DNA of 51,704 nucleotides from NCBI GenBank assembly GCA_016290905.1, contig JAEEVO010000010.1:1-51704 (forward strand), written 5' to 3'. The translations under genes and the position numbers were made by a program. This DNA is from Lachnospiraceae bacterium (GTDB lineage: Bacteria > Bacillota > Clostridia > Lachnospirales > Lachnospiraceae). The notes under the pieces were generated by a model, which saw only the letters and a program-made list of their open reading frames with translations, was not told the origin of the DNA and did no database searches. Below are positions 8,867 to 18,231 of this stretch, piece by piece; the stretch's first letter is position 1; the number at the start of each line of letters is the position of its first letter.

Positions 8867-10264
8867 ATGAGTTTACATGAAGAGTGCGGAGTATTCGGTG
8901 TATACTCCGACAAAAGAATGGATGTTGCAGGACTGTCATATTACGGGCTCTATGCTCTTCAGCACAGAGGGCAGGAAAGCTGCGGTATAGTCGTAAATGA
9001 TGACAGGGTGTTTTATTCTCACAAGGATCTGGGACTTGTAAGCGAAGTTTTCAGCCCTGAGATCCTTGCGAAGCTGCCTGAGGGCAGGATGGCGGTTTCC
9101 CATGTAAGATACGGGACAACAGGGGCAAATAACAGGAGCAACTGTCAGCCCATAGAGGTTAACCACCGTAAAGGAAGAATGGCCGTCGCTCACAACGGTA
9201 ACCTGTCAAATGCAGCAGAGCTCAGGGAAGCCTTAGAGTTAAAGGGAGCCATATTCCATACGACAAGCGACACCGAGATAATAGCATATATCATAACAGA
9301 AGAGAGGCTTTCCTCTTCGTCGATAGAGGAAGCCATAGAAAAAGCCATGAATTCCCTGGAAGGAGCATATTCTCTGATAATCATGTCTCCTCAGAAGCTG
9401 ATATGCGTAAGGGATCCTCATGGCTTTAGACCTTTATGTTACGGACGTACCGAGGACGGCACATATGTCGCCGCATCGGAGTCCTGCGCTTTGACTGCGG
9501 TCGGAGCGGAGTTCATCCGTGACATAGAGCCGGGAGAAATGCTTGTTTTCGGTAACGGTGAGTTAAGATCGATAAAGACACATATGAATAAGCAGGAGAA
9601 AAAATTCTGTGTATTTGAGTATATATATTTCGCACGCCCCGATTCGAAGATAGACGGAGTTTCCGTACATGCATCAAGAGTGCATGCCGGCGAGATACTT
9701 GCCGAGGAATATCCCGTCGATGCGGATATAGTAGTCGGAGCTCCGGATTCCGGACTTGATGCGGCTCTCGGGTTTTCGCGGAAGTCGGGGATACCCTTCG
9801 GGTTGGGCTTTATAAAGAACAAATATGTCGGAAGGACCTTTATCTCGCCTACCAAGGGTGGAAGGATGGACGGTGTCCGTATAAAGCTTGCGGCACTTGA
9901 AGAGTCGGTAAAAGGAAGGAGAGTAGTCCTGGTCGATGACTCGATAGTAAGAGGTACTACCATGGAACGTGTGGTAAGGCTCTTAAAGGAAGCCGGTGCA
10001 ACGGAGGTGCATGTACGCATATCTTCGCCGCCGTTCCTGCACCCGTGTTATTACGGGACAGATGTCGATTCGGAGGAAAACCTTGTGGCGGCTAACCATA
10101 AGATCCCGGAGATATGTGAGATGATAGGTGCGGATTCCCTGGGGTATTTCCCGGAGAGCAGGCTTAATGAGCTTGCCGGGGGACAGGGCTTCTGCAGCGC
10201 ATGCTTTAACGGCAGATATCCGACTAAGGTGCCTTTGCAGGGAAAGAATCTTTTTGAAAACTGA
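8867..10264 (+). CDS. purF: Amidophosphoribosyltransferase
   Basis: The product (465 aa) catalyses the first step of purine synthesis, PRPP + glutamine to phosphoribosylamine. A six-residue propeptide precedes the glutaminase nucleophile Cys7 in HEECGVFGVY. RYGTTG and AHNGNLSN belong to the Ntn domain. The phosphoribosyltransferase PRPP loop VVLVDDSIVRGTT is near residue 354. Cysteines in KKFCVFEY, HPCYYGTD and FCSACFNGRY fit the [4Fe-4S] cluster of the Bacillus-type enzyme. The ATG at 8867 follows AGAAGGGTAG. The gene is not in a pur operon here; it sits among other glutamine amidotransferases. Confidence 0.96.
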   Translation: MSLHEECGVFGVYSDKRMDVAGLSYYGLYALQHRGQESCGIVVNDDRVFYSHKDLGLVSEVFSPEILAKLPEGRMAVSHVRYGTTGANNRSNCQPIEVNHRKGRMAVAHNGNLSNAAELREALELKGAIFHTTSDTEIIAYIITEERLSSSSIEEAIEKAMNSLEGAYSLIIMSPQKLICVRDPHGFRPLCYGRTEDGTYVAASESCALTAVGAEFIRDIEPGEMLVFGNGELRSIKTHMNKQEKKFCVFEYIYFARPDSKIDGVSVHASRVHAGEILAEEYPVDADIVVGAPDSGLDAALGFSRKSGIPFGLGFIKNKYVGRTFISPTKGGRMDGVRIKLAALEESVKGRRVVLVDDSIVRGTTMERVVRLLKEAGATEVHVRISSPPFLHPCYYGTDVDSEENLVAANHKIPEICEMIGADSLGYFPESRLNELAGGQGFCSACFNGRYPTKVPLQGKNLFEN

Positions 10265-10272
10265 AAAAAATG

Positions 10273-10301
10273 TTGACAACTTAATAAAAAAAGAATAAAC
10301 T
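10273..10301 (+). promoter_or_regulatory. Sigma-A promoter of carAB
   Basis: TTGACA (10273-10278), 17-bp spacer, TAAACT (10296-10301). It begins 9 nt after the purF stop. The same -35, spacing and -10 precede dapL at 31771. Confidence 0.8.
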
Positions 10302-10316
10302 AGTTGTTCGAAGAAG

Positions 10317-10360
10317 CAAAGGCGTTTCGGGGTTAGTGTCTCGAAGTGTCTTTGTTTTTT
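10317..10360 (+). terminator. Leader terminator/attenuator of carA
   Basis: A continuous 15-bp stem (10317-10331 with 10340-10354, including G-U pairs) is followed by six T. The loop is GTTAGTGT; if its outer G-U pairs, a hexaloop TTAGTG remains. It starts about 15 nt after the -10 box. The 5' strand matches the dapL leader hairpin at 14 of 15 positions. Confidence 0.8.
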
Positions 10361-10391
10361 AGTTTTGGATTTCCGGAAAGGAATTTCAGCT

Positions 10392-11519
10392 ATGGAATTT
10401 AACAGAAAGCTTATACTTGAAGACGGACAGGAATATTATGGATATGGGTTCGGAGCCGATGAGGAAAAGGTTTGCGAGCTTGTATTCAACACATCCATGG
10501 TCGGGTACCAGGAGATACTTTCCGATCCGTCATATACATACCAGGCGATAGTCATGTCATATCCCCTTATAGGAAACTACGGGATGGCGGATGATGATTA
10601 TGAGTCGGAAACGCCCACTGCCGGTGCGCTTATCACACATGAATACAACGATCTCCCGAGTAATTTCAGGAGCACGGAGACATTATCGGAGGTCATGAAG
10701 AGATATTCAATCCCCGGAGTCTGCGGGATTGATACCAGAAAGCTTGTAAGATCGATAAGGGATTTCGGAAGCAGGAAGGTACTGATCACCGGCGTTTCAA
10801 CGGATAAGGAAAAAGGACTCGAGATACTGAAAAATACTTCTATCCCCACCGATGCTGTGGAGAAGGTAAGCTGCAGGAATATCTGGAGATCGAAGGTAAT
10901 GCTGAACCCGGGAGACGGGAGACTGCATTACGGAAAGAAAAAGCATGTGGTAGCCATTGACTGCGGCATGAAGAAAAACATCGTACTCAGCTTAAATAAC
11001 CTTGGAATAGATGTGACCATAGTTCCGTGGAATACAAGCGCAGAGGAAATAAGGAATCTGAGACCGGACGGAATATTCATATCCAACGGCCCCGGAGACC
11101 CGACGGATGTGGTTCCGACCATAGAAACAGTAAGGAAGCTTATCGGTTCGTACCCGATTTTCGGTATATGTCTCGGACACCAGATTATTTCCCTGGCATA
11201 TGGAGCAAAGACCTATAAGCTGAAGTTTGGTCACAGGGGCGGGAACCATCCCGTGAAGAACCTGGAGACCGGAAGGATAGAGATAACATCACAGAACCAT
11301 TCGTATGCGGTTGATGAGGAAAGCATGAAGAATACGCCGTTAAAGGTTACGCATATGAATATTCTGGACAATACTGTTGAGGGCGTAAGCTGTGAAAGAG
11401 ATAAGGTTTTCTCTGTGCAGTATCATCCCGAGAGTGCTCCGGGACCTCAGGATTCAAGGTATTTGTTTGATAAATTTCTTAAGTCTATAACAGGGACAGT
11501 TCCGATGTCTTTAAATTAG
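10392..11519 (+). CDS. carA: Carbamoyl-phosphate synthase small (glutaminase) subunit
   Basis: The product (375 aa) hydrolyses glutamine and feeds ammonia to CarB for arginine and pyrimidine synthesis. The class I amidotransferase triad is visible: Cys in GICLGHQ (near residue 260) and His/Glu in YHPES near the end. N-terminal landmarks are TSMVGYQEILSDPSY, YPLIGNYG and GVCGIDTR. I chose the ATG at 10392, preceded by GGAAAGGA, over an in-frame TTG at 10365 that lies only 5 nt past the leader terminator's T-run. The stop at 11517-11519 is followed directly by a dispersed repeat, then carB 95 nt on. Confidence 0.95.
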   Translation: MEFNRKLILEDGQEYYGYGFGADEEKVCELVFNTSMVGYQEILSDPSYTYQAIVMSYPLIGNYGMADDDYESETPTAGALITHEYNDLPSNFRSTETLSEVMKRYSIPGVCGIDTRKLVRSIRDFGSRKVLITGVSTDKEKGLEILKNTSIPTDAVEKVSCRNIWRSKVMLNPGDGRLHYGKKKHVVAIDCGMKKNIVLSLNNLGIDVTIVPWNTSAEEIRNLRPDGIFISNGPGDPTDVVPTIETVRKLIGSYPIFGICLGHQIISLAYGAKTYKLKFGHRGGNHPVKNLETGRIEITSQNHSYAVDEESMKNTPLKVTHMNILDNTVEGVSCERDKVFSVQYHPESAPGPQDSRYLFDKFLKSITGTVPMSLN

Positions 11520-11520
11520 C

Positions 11521-11549
11521 GTCATTCTGAGCGTTAGCGAAGGATGACA
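11521..11549 (+). repeat. Dispersed intergenic repeat, copy 1
   Basis: The unit GTCATTCTGAGCG followed by TTAGCGAAGGATGAC begins one base after the carA stop codon. It is partly self-complementary. Related copies lie at 14817, 14859 and 49311. Confidence 0.7.
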
Positions 11550-11614
11550 AAAAGAGCTTAAGTTAACGATGTTAGGATAAACTATGAATAACAGAGTAGG
11601 AGCAGAAGAAGATC

Positions 11615-14600
11615 ATGCCGAAAAGAACGGATATAAAAAAGCTTCTTGTTATAGGTTCGGGACCTATAGTCATCGGCCAGGCCGCAGAGTTTGACTATGC
11701 GGGCACGCAGGCCTGCCTGGCATTAAAGGAAGAGGGCTACGAGGTAGTGCTCTGCAACTCGAATCCTGCGACGATCATGACGGATACATCCATAGCGGAC
11801 AAGGTATACATGGAGCCGCTGACATTGGAATATATAGCAAAGATAGTCAGATATGAGAGACCGGATGCCATACTTCCGGGACTCGGAGGACAGACCGGGC
11901 TTAATCTGGCTATGCAGCTTGAGAAAAAAGGAATACTTAAGGAATGCCGTGTATCTCTTCTCGGGACAAAGAGCGAGAGCATAGAAATGGCCGAGGACAG
12001 GGAGCTTTTCAAGGAACTATGTGAAAGACTCGGAGAACCGGTGCTTCCTTCCGATATAGCTTCATCCGTTGAGACAGGATTAAAGGTGGCTGAGAAAATA
12101 GGCTATCCTGTTGTGCTCCGTCCCGCATTTACGCTTGGCGGTACAGGCGGCGGATTTGCCGATAACGAAGAAGAATTTGTGCCTTTGATGAAGAATGCGC
12201 TTTCACTTTCTCCTGTAAAGCAGGTACTTATCGAAAAGAGCATCAAGGGTTTTAAAGAGATAGAATATGAAGTGATCCGTGACAAGAATGATACGGCCAT
12301 CACTATCTGTAACATGGAAAACATGGATCCTGTCGGAGTTCATACCGGGGATTCCATAGTCGTTTGTCCTTCGCAGACTCTGACCAACAAGGAATATCAC
12401 ATGCTGAGGGACAGTGCATTAAAGATCATCAGAGCCCTTGAGATCGAGGGCGGCTGCAATGTCCAGTTTGCACTCGATCCCAATTCCTTTGATTATTATC
12501 TGATAGAGGTAAATCCCAGGGTATCGCGTTCATCCGCACTTGCATCGAAGGCCAGCGGATATCCTATCGCAAGGGTTTCCGCAAAAATCGGTATCGGTAT
12601 GACTCTGGATGAAATCAGGCTTGCCAATACTCCGGCGTCCTTTGAGCCCGCGCTTGACTACGTGGTTACAAAGATGCCGAGGTTCCCGTTTGATAAATTT
12701 ACCGATGCAAACAATACGCTCGGTACTCAGATGAAGGCTACGGGTGAGGTCATGAGCATCGGAAGATGCTTTGAGGAAAGCCTTCTTAAGGCAGTGCGTT
12801 CACTTGAAATAGGACTGTTCCATCTCCACAGCAAAAAGTTCGACGAGACTTCCTCCGATGAACTTAAGACCTATATAAAGACAGGAACGGATGACAGGAT
12901 ATATGCGATAGCGGAGCTGCTCCGCCGCGGGACCGGAACCGAGGAGATATCTGCCATAACGCAGATTGACCGTTTCTTTATCGATAAGCTGAAGAACATA
13001 GTTGAGCTTGAGAGTGAATTAAAGGAAAGCCCGGGTGACAAAAAGCTTTTGGAAAAAAGCAAGAAGTTCGGTTTCTCTGACAGGGAGATCGCAGTTCTTT
13101 GGAATATGACCGAGCCTGAAGTAAGGATTTTAAGGAAGTCCGCAGGTATCATGCCCGTTTACAAGATGATCGACAGCTGTGCATCCGAGTTTGACAGCTA
13201 CATACCTTATTTCTATTCAACCTATGAGGACGAGAACGAATCCGTCGTATCGGAAAAGGAAAAGATCATAGTTTTGGGATCCGGTCCCATAAGGATCGGA
13301 CAGGGCGTGGAGTTTGACTATTCCACCGTTCATGCCGTAAAGACCATAAAGGAATCGGGCTATGAGGCTATTATCATAAACAATAACCCCGAAACCGTTT
13401 CTACCGACTATACCTGTTCGGACAAGCTGTATTTTGAACCCTTGTGTACCGAGGACGTAATGAACATCATCGACCTTGAAAAACCCAAGGGAGTAATAGC
13501 GACCCTCGGCGGACAGACGGCGATAAACCTTGCCGATTCACTTAAGTCCTATGATGTAAAGCTGATAGGAACCGATGATGATGCTATAGACAGGGCGGAG
13601 AACAGGGATCTGTTCGAGAAACTCCTCCTTGATCTTAAGATTCCGCAGCCAAAGGGAATGGCGGTAACAAACATAGAGGACGGCATAAAGGCCGCTGAAG
13701 ATATAGGTTATCCCGTACTTGTAAGACCGAGCTTTGTTCTGGGCGGAAGAGCCATGCAGATCGTCGCAAAGGAAGAAGCTTTACGTACATATTTAAAGAC
13801 TGCTGTTGAGATTGATGTGGATAAACCTGTACTGGTAGACAAGTATATCCGCGGTAAGGAGGTGGAGGTTGACGCCATTTGCGACGGTACGGATGTTTTT
13901 GTACCGGGTATCATGGAACTTGTTGAAAGAACCGGCGTTCATTCGGGAGATTCCATAAGCGTTTATCCACCGTTCAGTATCTCACAGAAGGTAAAGGACA
14001 CGATACTTGATTATACCTTTAAGCTTGGTATCGGTATCGGCATCATCGGGCTTTTCAACATACAGTTCATAGTAGATCCGAATGAGAACGTATATATAAT
14101 AGAAGTAAATCCCCGTTCATCGAGGACTGTTCCGTTCCTCTCAAAAGCTACGGGATACAGCCTGGCGGACATAGCAACACGCGTAATACTCGGGAAATCG
14201 CTTAAGGATCAGGGTATAAACGTTATATATCCCGAAGAGAAGGAACGGTACTATGTTAAGGTTCCCGCATTCTCGTTCTCAAAACTGAACGGTATGGACT
14301 CCTACCTTTCACCCGAGATGAAATCAACGGGAGAGGCCATAGGCTATGATAAGAAGCTGCACAGAGCCATGTATAAGGCGCTCATTGCATCCGGCATGAA
14401 ACTCCAGAATTACGGAACGGTCGTAGTAACCCTTGCCGACGAGGACAAGGAAGAGGCGCTTCCTCTGGTACGCCGTTTCTACAATATGGGATTTAATATA
14501 GAAGCAACGATCGGTACTGCCGTTTTCTTAAAAGAACACGGCATCCGTACAAGGATAAGGAGAAAGCTCTCCGAGGGCAGCGAGGAGATACTTGACTCTT

Positions 14601-14794
14601 TAAAGGCCGGCTATGTAAGCTATGTTATCTGTACAAGAGCGATCCTTTCCGGAGTTCATTATGTCGACGGTATAGCCATAAGAAAATGTGCTTCTCATAA
14701 CGGCATAACGATGCTTACCTCGCTTGATACCGTAAGAGTGCTGCTGGACGTTCTTGAGGAACTTACCATCGGTATCTCTACGATCGACGCCTGA
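11615..14794 (+). CDS. carB: Carbamoyl-phosphate synthase large subunit
   Basis: The product (1059 aa) uses bicarbonate, two ATP and ammonia from CarA to make carbamoyl phosphate. The internal duplication is clear: [18 protein letters not shown] near residue 13 and [17 protein letters not shown] near residue 553, each followed by an ATP-grasp domain with [15 protein letters not shown] in the first half and [18 protein letters not shown] in the second. The C-terminal MGS-like allosteric domain (from about residue 930) is intact. The ATG at 11615 is preceded by GTAGGAGCAG. It shares the carA transcript. Confidence 0.97.
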   Translation: MPKRTDIKKLLVIGSGPIVIGQAAEFDYAGTQACLALKEEGYEVVLCNSNPATIMTDTSIADKVYMEPLTLEYIAKIVRYERPDAILPGLGGQTGLNLAMQLEKKGILKECRVSLLGTKSESIEMAEDRELFKELCERLGEPVLPSDIASSVETGLKVAEKIGYPVVLRPAFTLGGTGGGFADNEEEFVPLMKNALSLSPVKQVLIEKSIKGFKEIEYEVIRDKNDTAITICNMENMDPVGVHTGDSIVVCPSQTLTNKEYHMLRDSALKIIRALEIEGGCNVQFALDPNSFDYYLIEVNPRVSRSSALASKASGYPIARVSAKIGIGMTLDEIRLANTPASFEPALDYVVTKMPRFPFDKFTDANNTLGTQMKATGEVMSIGRCFEESLLKAVRSLEIGLFHLHSKKFDETSSDELKTYIKTGTDDRIYAIAELLRRGTGTEEISAITQIDRFFIDKLKNIVELESELKESPGDKKLLEKSKKFGFSDREIAVLWNMTEPEVRILRKSAGIMPVYKMIDSCASEFDSYIPYFYSTYEDENESVVSEKEKIIVLGSGPIRIGQGVEFDYSTVHAVKTIKESGYEAIIINNNPETVSTDYTCSDKLYFEPLCTEDVMNIIDLEKPKGVIATLGGQTAINLADSLKSYDVKLIGTDDDAIDRAENRDLFEKLLLDLKIPQPKGMAVTNIEDGIKAAEDIGYPVLVRPSFVLGGRAMQIVAKEEALRTYLKTAVEIDVDKPVLVDKYIRGKEVEVDAICDGTDVFVPGIMELVERTGVHSGDSISVYPPFSISQKVKDTILDYTFKLGIGIGIIGLFNIQFIVDPNENVYIIEVNPRSSRTVPFLSKATGYSLADIATRVILGKSLKDQGINVIYPEEKERYYVKVPAFSFSKLNGMDSYLSPEMKSTGEAIGYDKKLHRAMYKALIASGMKLQNYGTVVVTLADEDKEEALPLVRRFYNMGFNIEATIGTAVFLKEHGIRTRIRRKLSEGSEEILDSLKAGYVSYVICTRAILSGVHYVDGIAIRKCASHNGITMLTSLDTVRVLLDVLEELTIGISTIDA

Positions 14795-14816
14795 TTGAAA
14801 ATTTTGTTAAATCTGT

Positions 14817-14918
14817 GTCATTCTGAGCGAAGCGAAGAATCTTTTAATCTATGATAAGCTCCTTCGCTAACGCTCAGGATGACAAACAAAGGATGACAAA
14901 CAAAGGATGACAATCAAA
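14817..14918. repeat. Inverted pair of the dispersed repeat plus three 14-bp direct repeats
   Basis: A forward copy (14817-14845, GTCATTCTGAGCGAAGCGAA) faces an inverted copy (14859-14883, TTCGCTAACGCTCAGGATGA core), so the region can fold into a long hairpin. It runs into three tandem units of GGATGACAAACAAA (14877-14890, 14891-14904, 14905-14918, the last with one change). It lies just after the carB stop. Confidence 0.7.
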
Positions 14919-14951
14919 GGCTCAAGACCAAGATAAACCCCGAAAAAATAA

Positions 14952-14984
14952 CCCGGATGTTTTAAAACATCCGGGGCGTTTTTG
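14952..14984 (+). terminator. Terminator after carB
   Basis: A perfect palindromic stem (CCCGGATGTTTT with AAAACATCCGGG) is followed by GCGTTTTT. It ends the carAB transcript; the reverse side can also serve the convergent response-regulator gene. Confidence 0.85.
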
Positions 14985-14997
14985 CGATAAGCGAATG
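14984..14997 (+). repeat. Short repeat GCGATAAGCGAATG, copy 1
   Basis: It directly follows a terminator's T-run. The same 14 bases follow the terminator of the T7SS cluster at 26868-26881. Confidence 0.5.
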
Positions 14998-15007
14998 CTA
15001 TTAGTTC

Positions 15008-15613
15008 TTAAATATTTTCTCTCTCTTCACATAAGAGCCTCTTAAACTCTCCGAGCGTCTCACAGCCGCTTTTTTCCCTCATCATAGCCAGGAGCTTTTT
15101 AACATAGCTGTAGGAATAGAAAAGCTTGTCGCTTATCTCCTTGCAGTTATAGCCTCTTATCATGAGCTCGGCCACTTTACATTCGGTCTCAGAGAAATTC
15201 TCGGAAAGAGAGGGAAGTTTTTTGGGCTTGTTTTCATTGGTCTTCAGGATATTGCCGAGACGGGCCAGCAGAATCTTCTGGGAAAACGGTTTCTTAATAT
15301 AATCTGCGGCGCCAAGCTGAAGACCTTTGAGCTCGTCTTCTTCATCGGACAGCCCTGTCAGGAAGACAACCGGTATATCCCGGCATTGTTTCATTGCCTT
15401 TATGGAGCGGATAACATCATACCCGTTTATATCCGGCATCATCACATCAAGCATTATAAGGCTTGGAAGATTTCCGCCGGAAAGGGCTTTTAATGCATCC
15501 GTTCCGCTTGAATACAGACTGACGCTGTAATTCATGCCAAGAAGGACGGCCGCATTTTTCAGAAGTATCTTGTCATCATCAACTACCATGATACGTGGCT
15601 TTTCGTCATTCAT
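15008..15613 (-). CDS. Response regulator, REC plus LuxR-type HTH
   Basis: The product (201 aa) has a receiver domain with the acidic pocket VVDDD (10-14), the phosphoacceptor Asp56 in IMLDVMMPD and Lys in YIKKPFS. The C-terminal part, FSETECKVAELMIRGYNCKE with SYSYVKKLL after it, is a LuxR/FixJ-type DNA-binding helix-turn-helix. Its ATG shares one base with the TAA of the upstream kinase gene, so the two are translationally coupled, with AGGAGAAAACAGTA as ribosome site. It is the output partner of the hybrid kinase. Targets are unknown; the divergent T7SS cluster is a candidate (inference). Confidence 0.88.
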   Translation of the reverse strand: MNDEKPRIMVVDDDKILLKNAAVLLGMNYSVSLYSSGTDALKALSGGNLPSLIMLDVMMPDINGYDVIRSIKAMKQCRDIPVVFLTGLSDEEDELKGLQLGAADYIKKPFSQKILLARLGNILKTNENKPKKLPSLSENFSETECKVAELMIRGYNCKEISDKLFYSYSYVKKLLAMMREKSGCETLGEFKRLLCEERENI

Positions 15614-17994
15614 TACTGTTTTCTCCTGTATTGCCTGAATAATGTCTGAGCGCTGGCGAAATCAAGCTCGTCAACAAACTCTGCGATATAGTTAAGCTGT
15701 TTGATCTTTTCGGGATTTGTTTCAATCTCGGAGAGTTGCCTGAGCGCATTCTGTGTCTCGAGCCAGATGTGCTCGTCAAGCCCCTTTTTGATCTGCTGTT
15801 CTAGTGTCGTACTGTTTATATTTCCCGTGAGCTCCTCAGGCTTTGTCTGCGGAAGCGCAGAGATAAGAAGGTTCATACCGTCAGCGGCTCTTTTCCATTC
15901 AAAGAGAAGTAGTTCTTTTGCATTTGCCGCATATTCGTAATCCTTGTCGTGGAGCCTTTTTTCAAGCTCGTTCGCCTGTTCGAAAAGACTCAGGGCTCCG
16001 ACACCCTTTGAGGCCGATTTTAGGGAATGGATCTCAAAGGCAAGGCTTGTATAGTCTGTATCAAAAAGATTGCGGACCTTTTCGTGATTCTTCTCATATC
16101 CGTCCGCAAATATTTCCGCAAGGGAACAGAATCTCGTGATGCTTCCGCTTAGGTAACTGATACCTGATTCCAGGTTTATGTCGTACTTGCGAACCTTTTC
16201 GGAAAGGCTCTTGACTTCCTCGTCCGGAATGACCTCCTCAGAAACGCTGTTTATCGTAACCTTATCCTTCGGAAGCAGTGAGATAAGAGTTTTTTCAAGG
16301 TCATGCCAGCTTACGGGCTTTGACAGGTAGGAAGTAAAGCCGGCAGCAAGGAATTTTTCTTCTGAGCCTGCCAGGGCTTCGGCGGTCAGGGCAATGACCG
16401 GCGTACTTTCGGGAAGCCCCTTTTCACGAAGAGCCTTAAGTGTTTCTATACCGTCCATATCCGGCATCATATAATCAAGAAAGATAAGGTCGTAATCCCT
16501 TTTATCCACCATGTCGGTAGCAGTCTTACCGTCCAGAGCGGTATCCACGGTGATCATGGTACGTTCAAGCAGCATTTTTATAACCGTAAGGTTTTCTCTG
16601 TTATCGTCTATGGCAAGGATGTGACAGTTCGGTGCGATAAAGCTGTCCGAACAGGTCTTATCGTCCGGCGTAAGCTGGATCTCGCCTATCGGTGAGGAGT
16701 CACATATCTTCTGGTTAAGCTCGATGCCAAATGTGCTGCCGTTGTTTTCGTTGGAGCTTACGATAAGCCGGCCGCCCATACTGTCGGCAAGATCCTTTGA
16801 AATGGCCAGCCCGAGTCCGGTACCTTCCACGGCCGATTCAATCGCTTTTGTACCTCTGTGGAAATTCTCGAAAAGAGTTTTCATTTCTTTTTCGGAGATA
16901 CCTACACCGGTATCCGTTACAGAGATCCTTAAAAGCGCGGTTGAATCATGGTTGTCTATGGTTTCGGCAAAAAGGGTAACGGAACCTTGTTCGGTATATT
17001 TTACGGCGTTGGATATGAAATTGGTTATGATCTGGCGCAGATGGTTTTTGTCACCTTCAAGCATGGACATCGTTTCGTGAGAGATATTGGGGATGAATTT
17101 GAGCCCTTTAGCGGTGCAGAGCCTTGAACCTATCGAAGCAAGCTCCGATAGCAACGAGTCTGTACGGTAAGGCCTTGATGCGGTAATGATCTTTCCCGAT
17201 TCTATCTGGGTTACGTCAAGGATGTTATTTATTATGGAAAGAAGGTGATCGCCTGAGTTCTGTATGACAGAGGTGTACTCATGGATTTCTTCCGGGTCGG
17301 TTGATCGGTTGATCAGCTCGTTTGTTCCCAGGATGACATTGATAGGAGTACGGATCTCGTGGCTCATGTTCGCAAGGAAGATACCCTTTGCTTTGTTACT
17401 CTGATTTGCCTCGGTCATGGCCTCTTCGAGTTTTTTCTGCTGGCTGTTATATAATCTCAGCTGTACGAACATGGCGGTACCGAGGGATATCGAGGAAATG
17501 GAAAATCCGGTTATTACATCCATCATGATAGACTCGCTGTCCGGAAACCATTCGACGAATTCGGGATAGGCGAGAGCCAACATACAGCTTGCTACATATA
17601 TGAAGATTTCCAGAACTGCAAGTACGATACCGACCCGGCCTTCAAGCATGAACAGCGTGAATGTCGTTGCGAAAACGAAAAAGCAGGGCATGCCGCTTAA
17701 GAAAGCTCCGGCCGTGAAGAACAGTATCGGGAAAATGATCATGAAGATGAATATAGCCGTAATGATACAGCATATATAATAATTCCCGCTCTTTATCGAA
17801 TATATCAGGAGCACGCCGGAAAGGATCGCGCATGAGAGCAGTACGGCACTGTTAAGTGCGGATGTTCCTATTATAAAGGAAATGGCAAATATGGACATGC
17901 TTACAAGAAAGCCTGTTAAAGCAAGCATATTAAAGATTCTTGCCCTGAAGTTGAGCTCAGGCGAGAACAGGACGGCTTTCAATTTTGACAGCAT
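15613..17994 (-). CDS. Hybrid sensor histidine kinase (TM-HisKA-HATPase-REC-HPt)
   Basis: The product (793 aa) starts with about six membrane segments (residues 22-180) that form the sensor. A HisKA domain follows with His212 in NMSHEIRTP, then the ATPase with NAVKYT, TDTGVGIS and GTGLGLAIS. A receiver domain carries LAIDDN and LIFLDYMMPDMDG. The C-terminal HPt domain has FEIHSLKSASKGVG. This is the layout of a phosphorelay kinase that passes phosphate on to a separate regulator, here the overlapping gene downstream. I chose ATG 17994, because the alternative GTG at 18003 abuts the GAGGAGG ribosome site. Sensed signal unknown. Confidence 0.92.
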   Translation of the reverse strand: MLSKLKAVLFSPELNFRARIFNMLALTGFLVSMSIFAISFIIGTSALNSAVLLSCAILSGVLLIYSIKSGNYYICCIITAIFIFMIIFPILFFTAGAFLSGMPCFFVFATTFTLFMLEGRVGIVLAVLEIFIYVASCMLALAYPEFVEWFPDSESIMMDVITGFSISSISLGTAMFVQLRLYNSQQKKLEEAMTEANQSNKAKGIFLANMSHEIRTPINVILGTNELINRSTDPEEIHEYTSVIQNSGDHLLSIINNILDVTQIESGKIITASRPYRTDSLLSELASIGSRLCTAKGLKFIPNISHETMSMLEGDKNHLRQIITNFISNAVKYTEQGSVTLFAETIDNHDSTALLRISVTDTGVGISEKEMKTLFENFHRGTKAIESAVEGTGLGLAISKDLADSMGGRLIVSSNENNGSTFGIELNQKICDSSPIGEIQLTPDDKTCSDSFIAPNCHILAIDDNRENLTVIKMLLERTMITVDTALDGKTATDMVDKRDYDLIFLDYMMPDMDGIETLKALREKGLPESTPVIALTAEALAGSEEKFLAAGFTSYLSKPVSWHDLEKTLISLLPKDKVTINSVSEEVIPDEEVKSLSEKVRKYDINLESGISYLSGSITRFCSLAEIFADGYEKNHEKVRNLFDTDYTSLAFEIHSLKSASKGVGALSLFEQANELEKRLHDKDYEYAANAKELLLFEWKRAADGMNLLISALPQTKPEELTGNINSTTLEQQIKKGLDEHIWLETQNALRQLSEIETNPEKIKQLNYIAEFVDELDFASAQTLFRQYRRKQ

Positions 17995-18018
17995 GACATA
18001 CACCTCCTCTTTTTTATC

Positions 18019-18047
18019 ACTATAGCATAGAGAAAAAAATAAGGCAA
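18019..18047 (-). promoter_or_regulatory. Promoter of the hybrid kinase operon
   Basis: Read on the minus strand: TTGCCT (18047-18042), 17-bp spacer, TATAGT (18024-18019), then the ribosome site and start at 17994. This gives a short leader of about 20 nt. Confidence 0.65.
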
Positions 18048-18063
18048 CAGATTATGTAAAGAG

Positions 18064-18096
18064 TGTCCCTTAGGGACATTGTTTTATTTTTTTTTT
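18064..18096 (+). terminator. Small hairpin with T-run in the kinase/T7SS divergent spacer
   Basis: GTCCC-TTA-GGGAC is followed by ATTGTTTTATTTTTTTTTT. No plus-strand gene lies just upstream, so it may insulate the T7SS genes from stray transcription. A TATAAT at 18101-18106 with a weak TTGTTT 16 bp upstream may be the promoter of the next gene. I see no further gene in 18004-18231. Confidence 0.4.
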
Positions 18097-18231
18097 CAAT
18101 TATAATGGATAATGGAAAATGCGGATGCTATAGTGGAAAAGCTGTTTGCAACGAAGCAATCTGTGGCATCGGTTGTGATCAAAACAGAGCTTGACCACGA
18201 TATCATATAAAAATCTAACGGGGTAAATATT

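Noticed and set aside
9439-10020. Antisense ORFs opposite purF, gltD and hsdR (over 190 aa)
   Set aside because: Low-complexity Ser/Pro/Leu-rich shadows of well-supported genes on the other strand.
10317-10360. Firm assignment of the carA/dapL leaders to ANTAR dual-hexaloop RNAs
   Set aside because: Only one hairpin fits between promoter and gene, and loop position 1 is T where A is expected; kept only as a hypothesis.
10365-10391. TTG at 10365 as the start of carA
   Set aside because: It lies right after the leader terminator's T-run and has no ribosome site; ATG 10392 has GGAAAGGA at proper distance.
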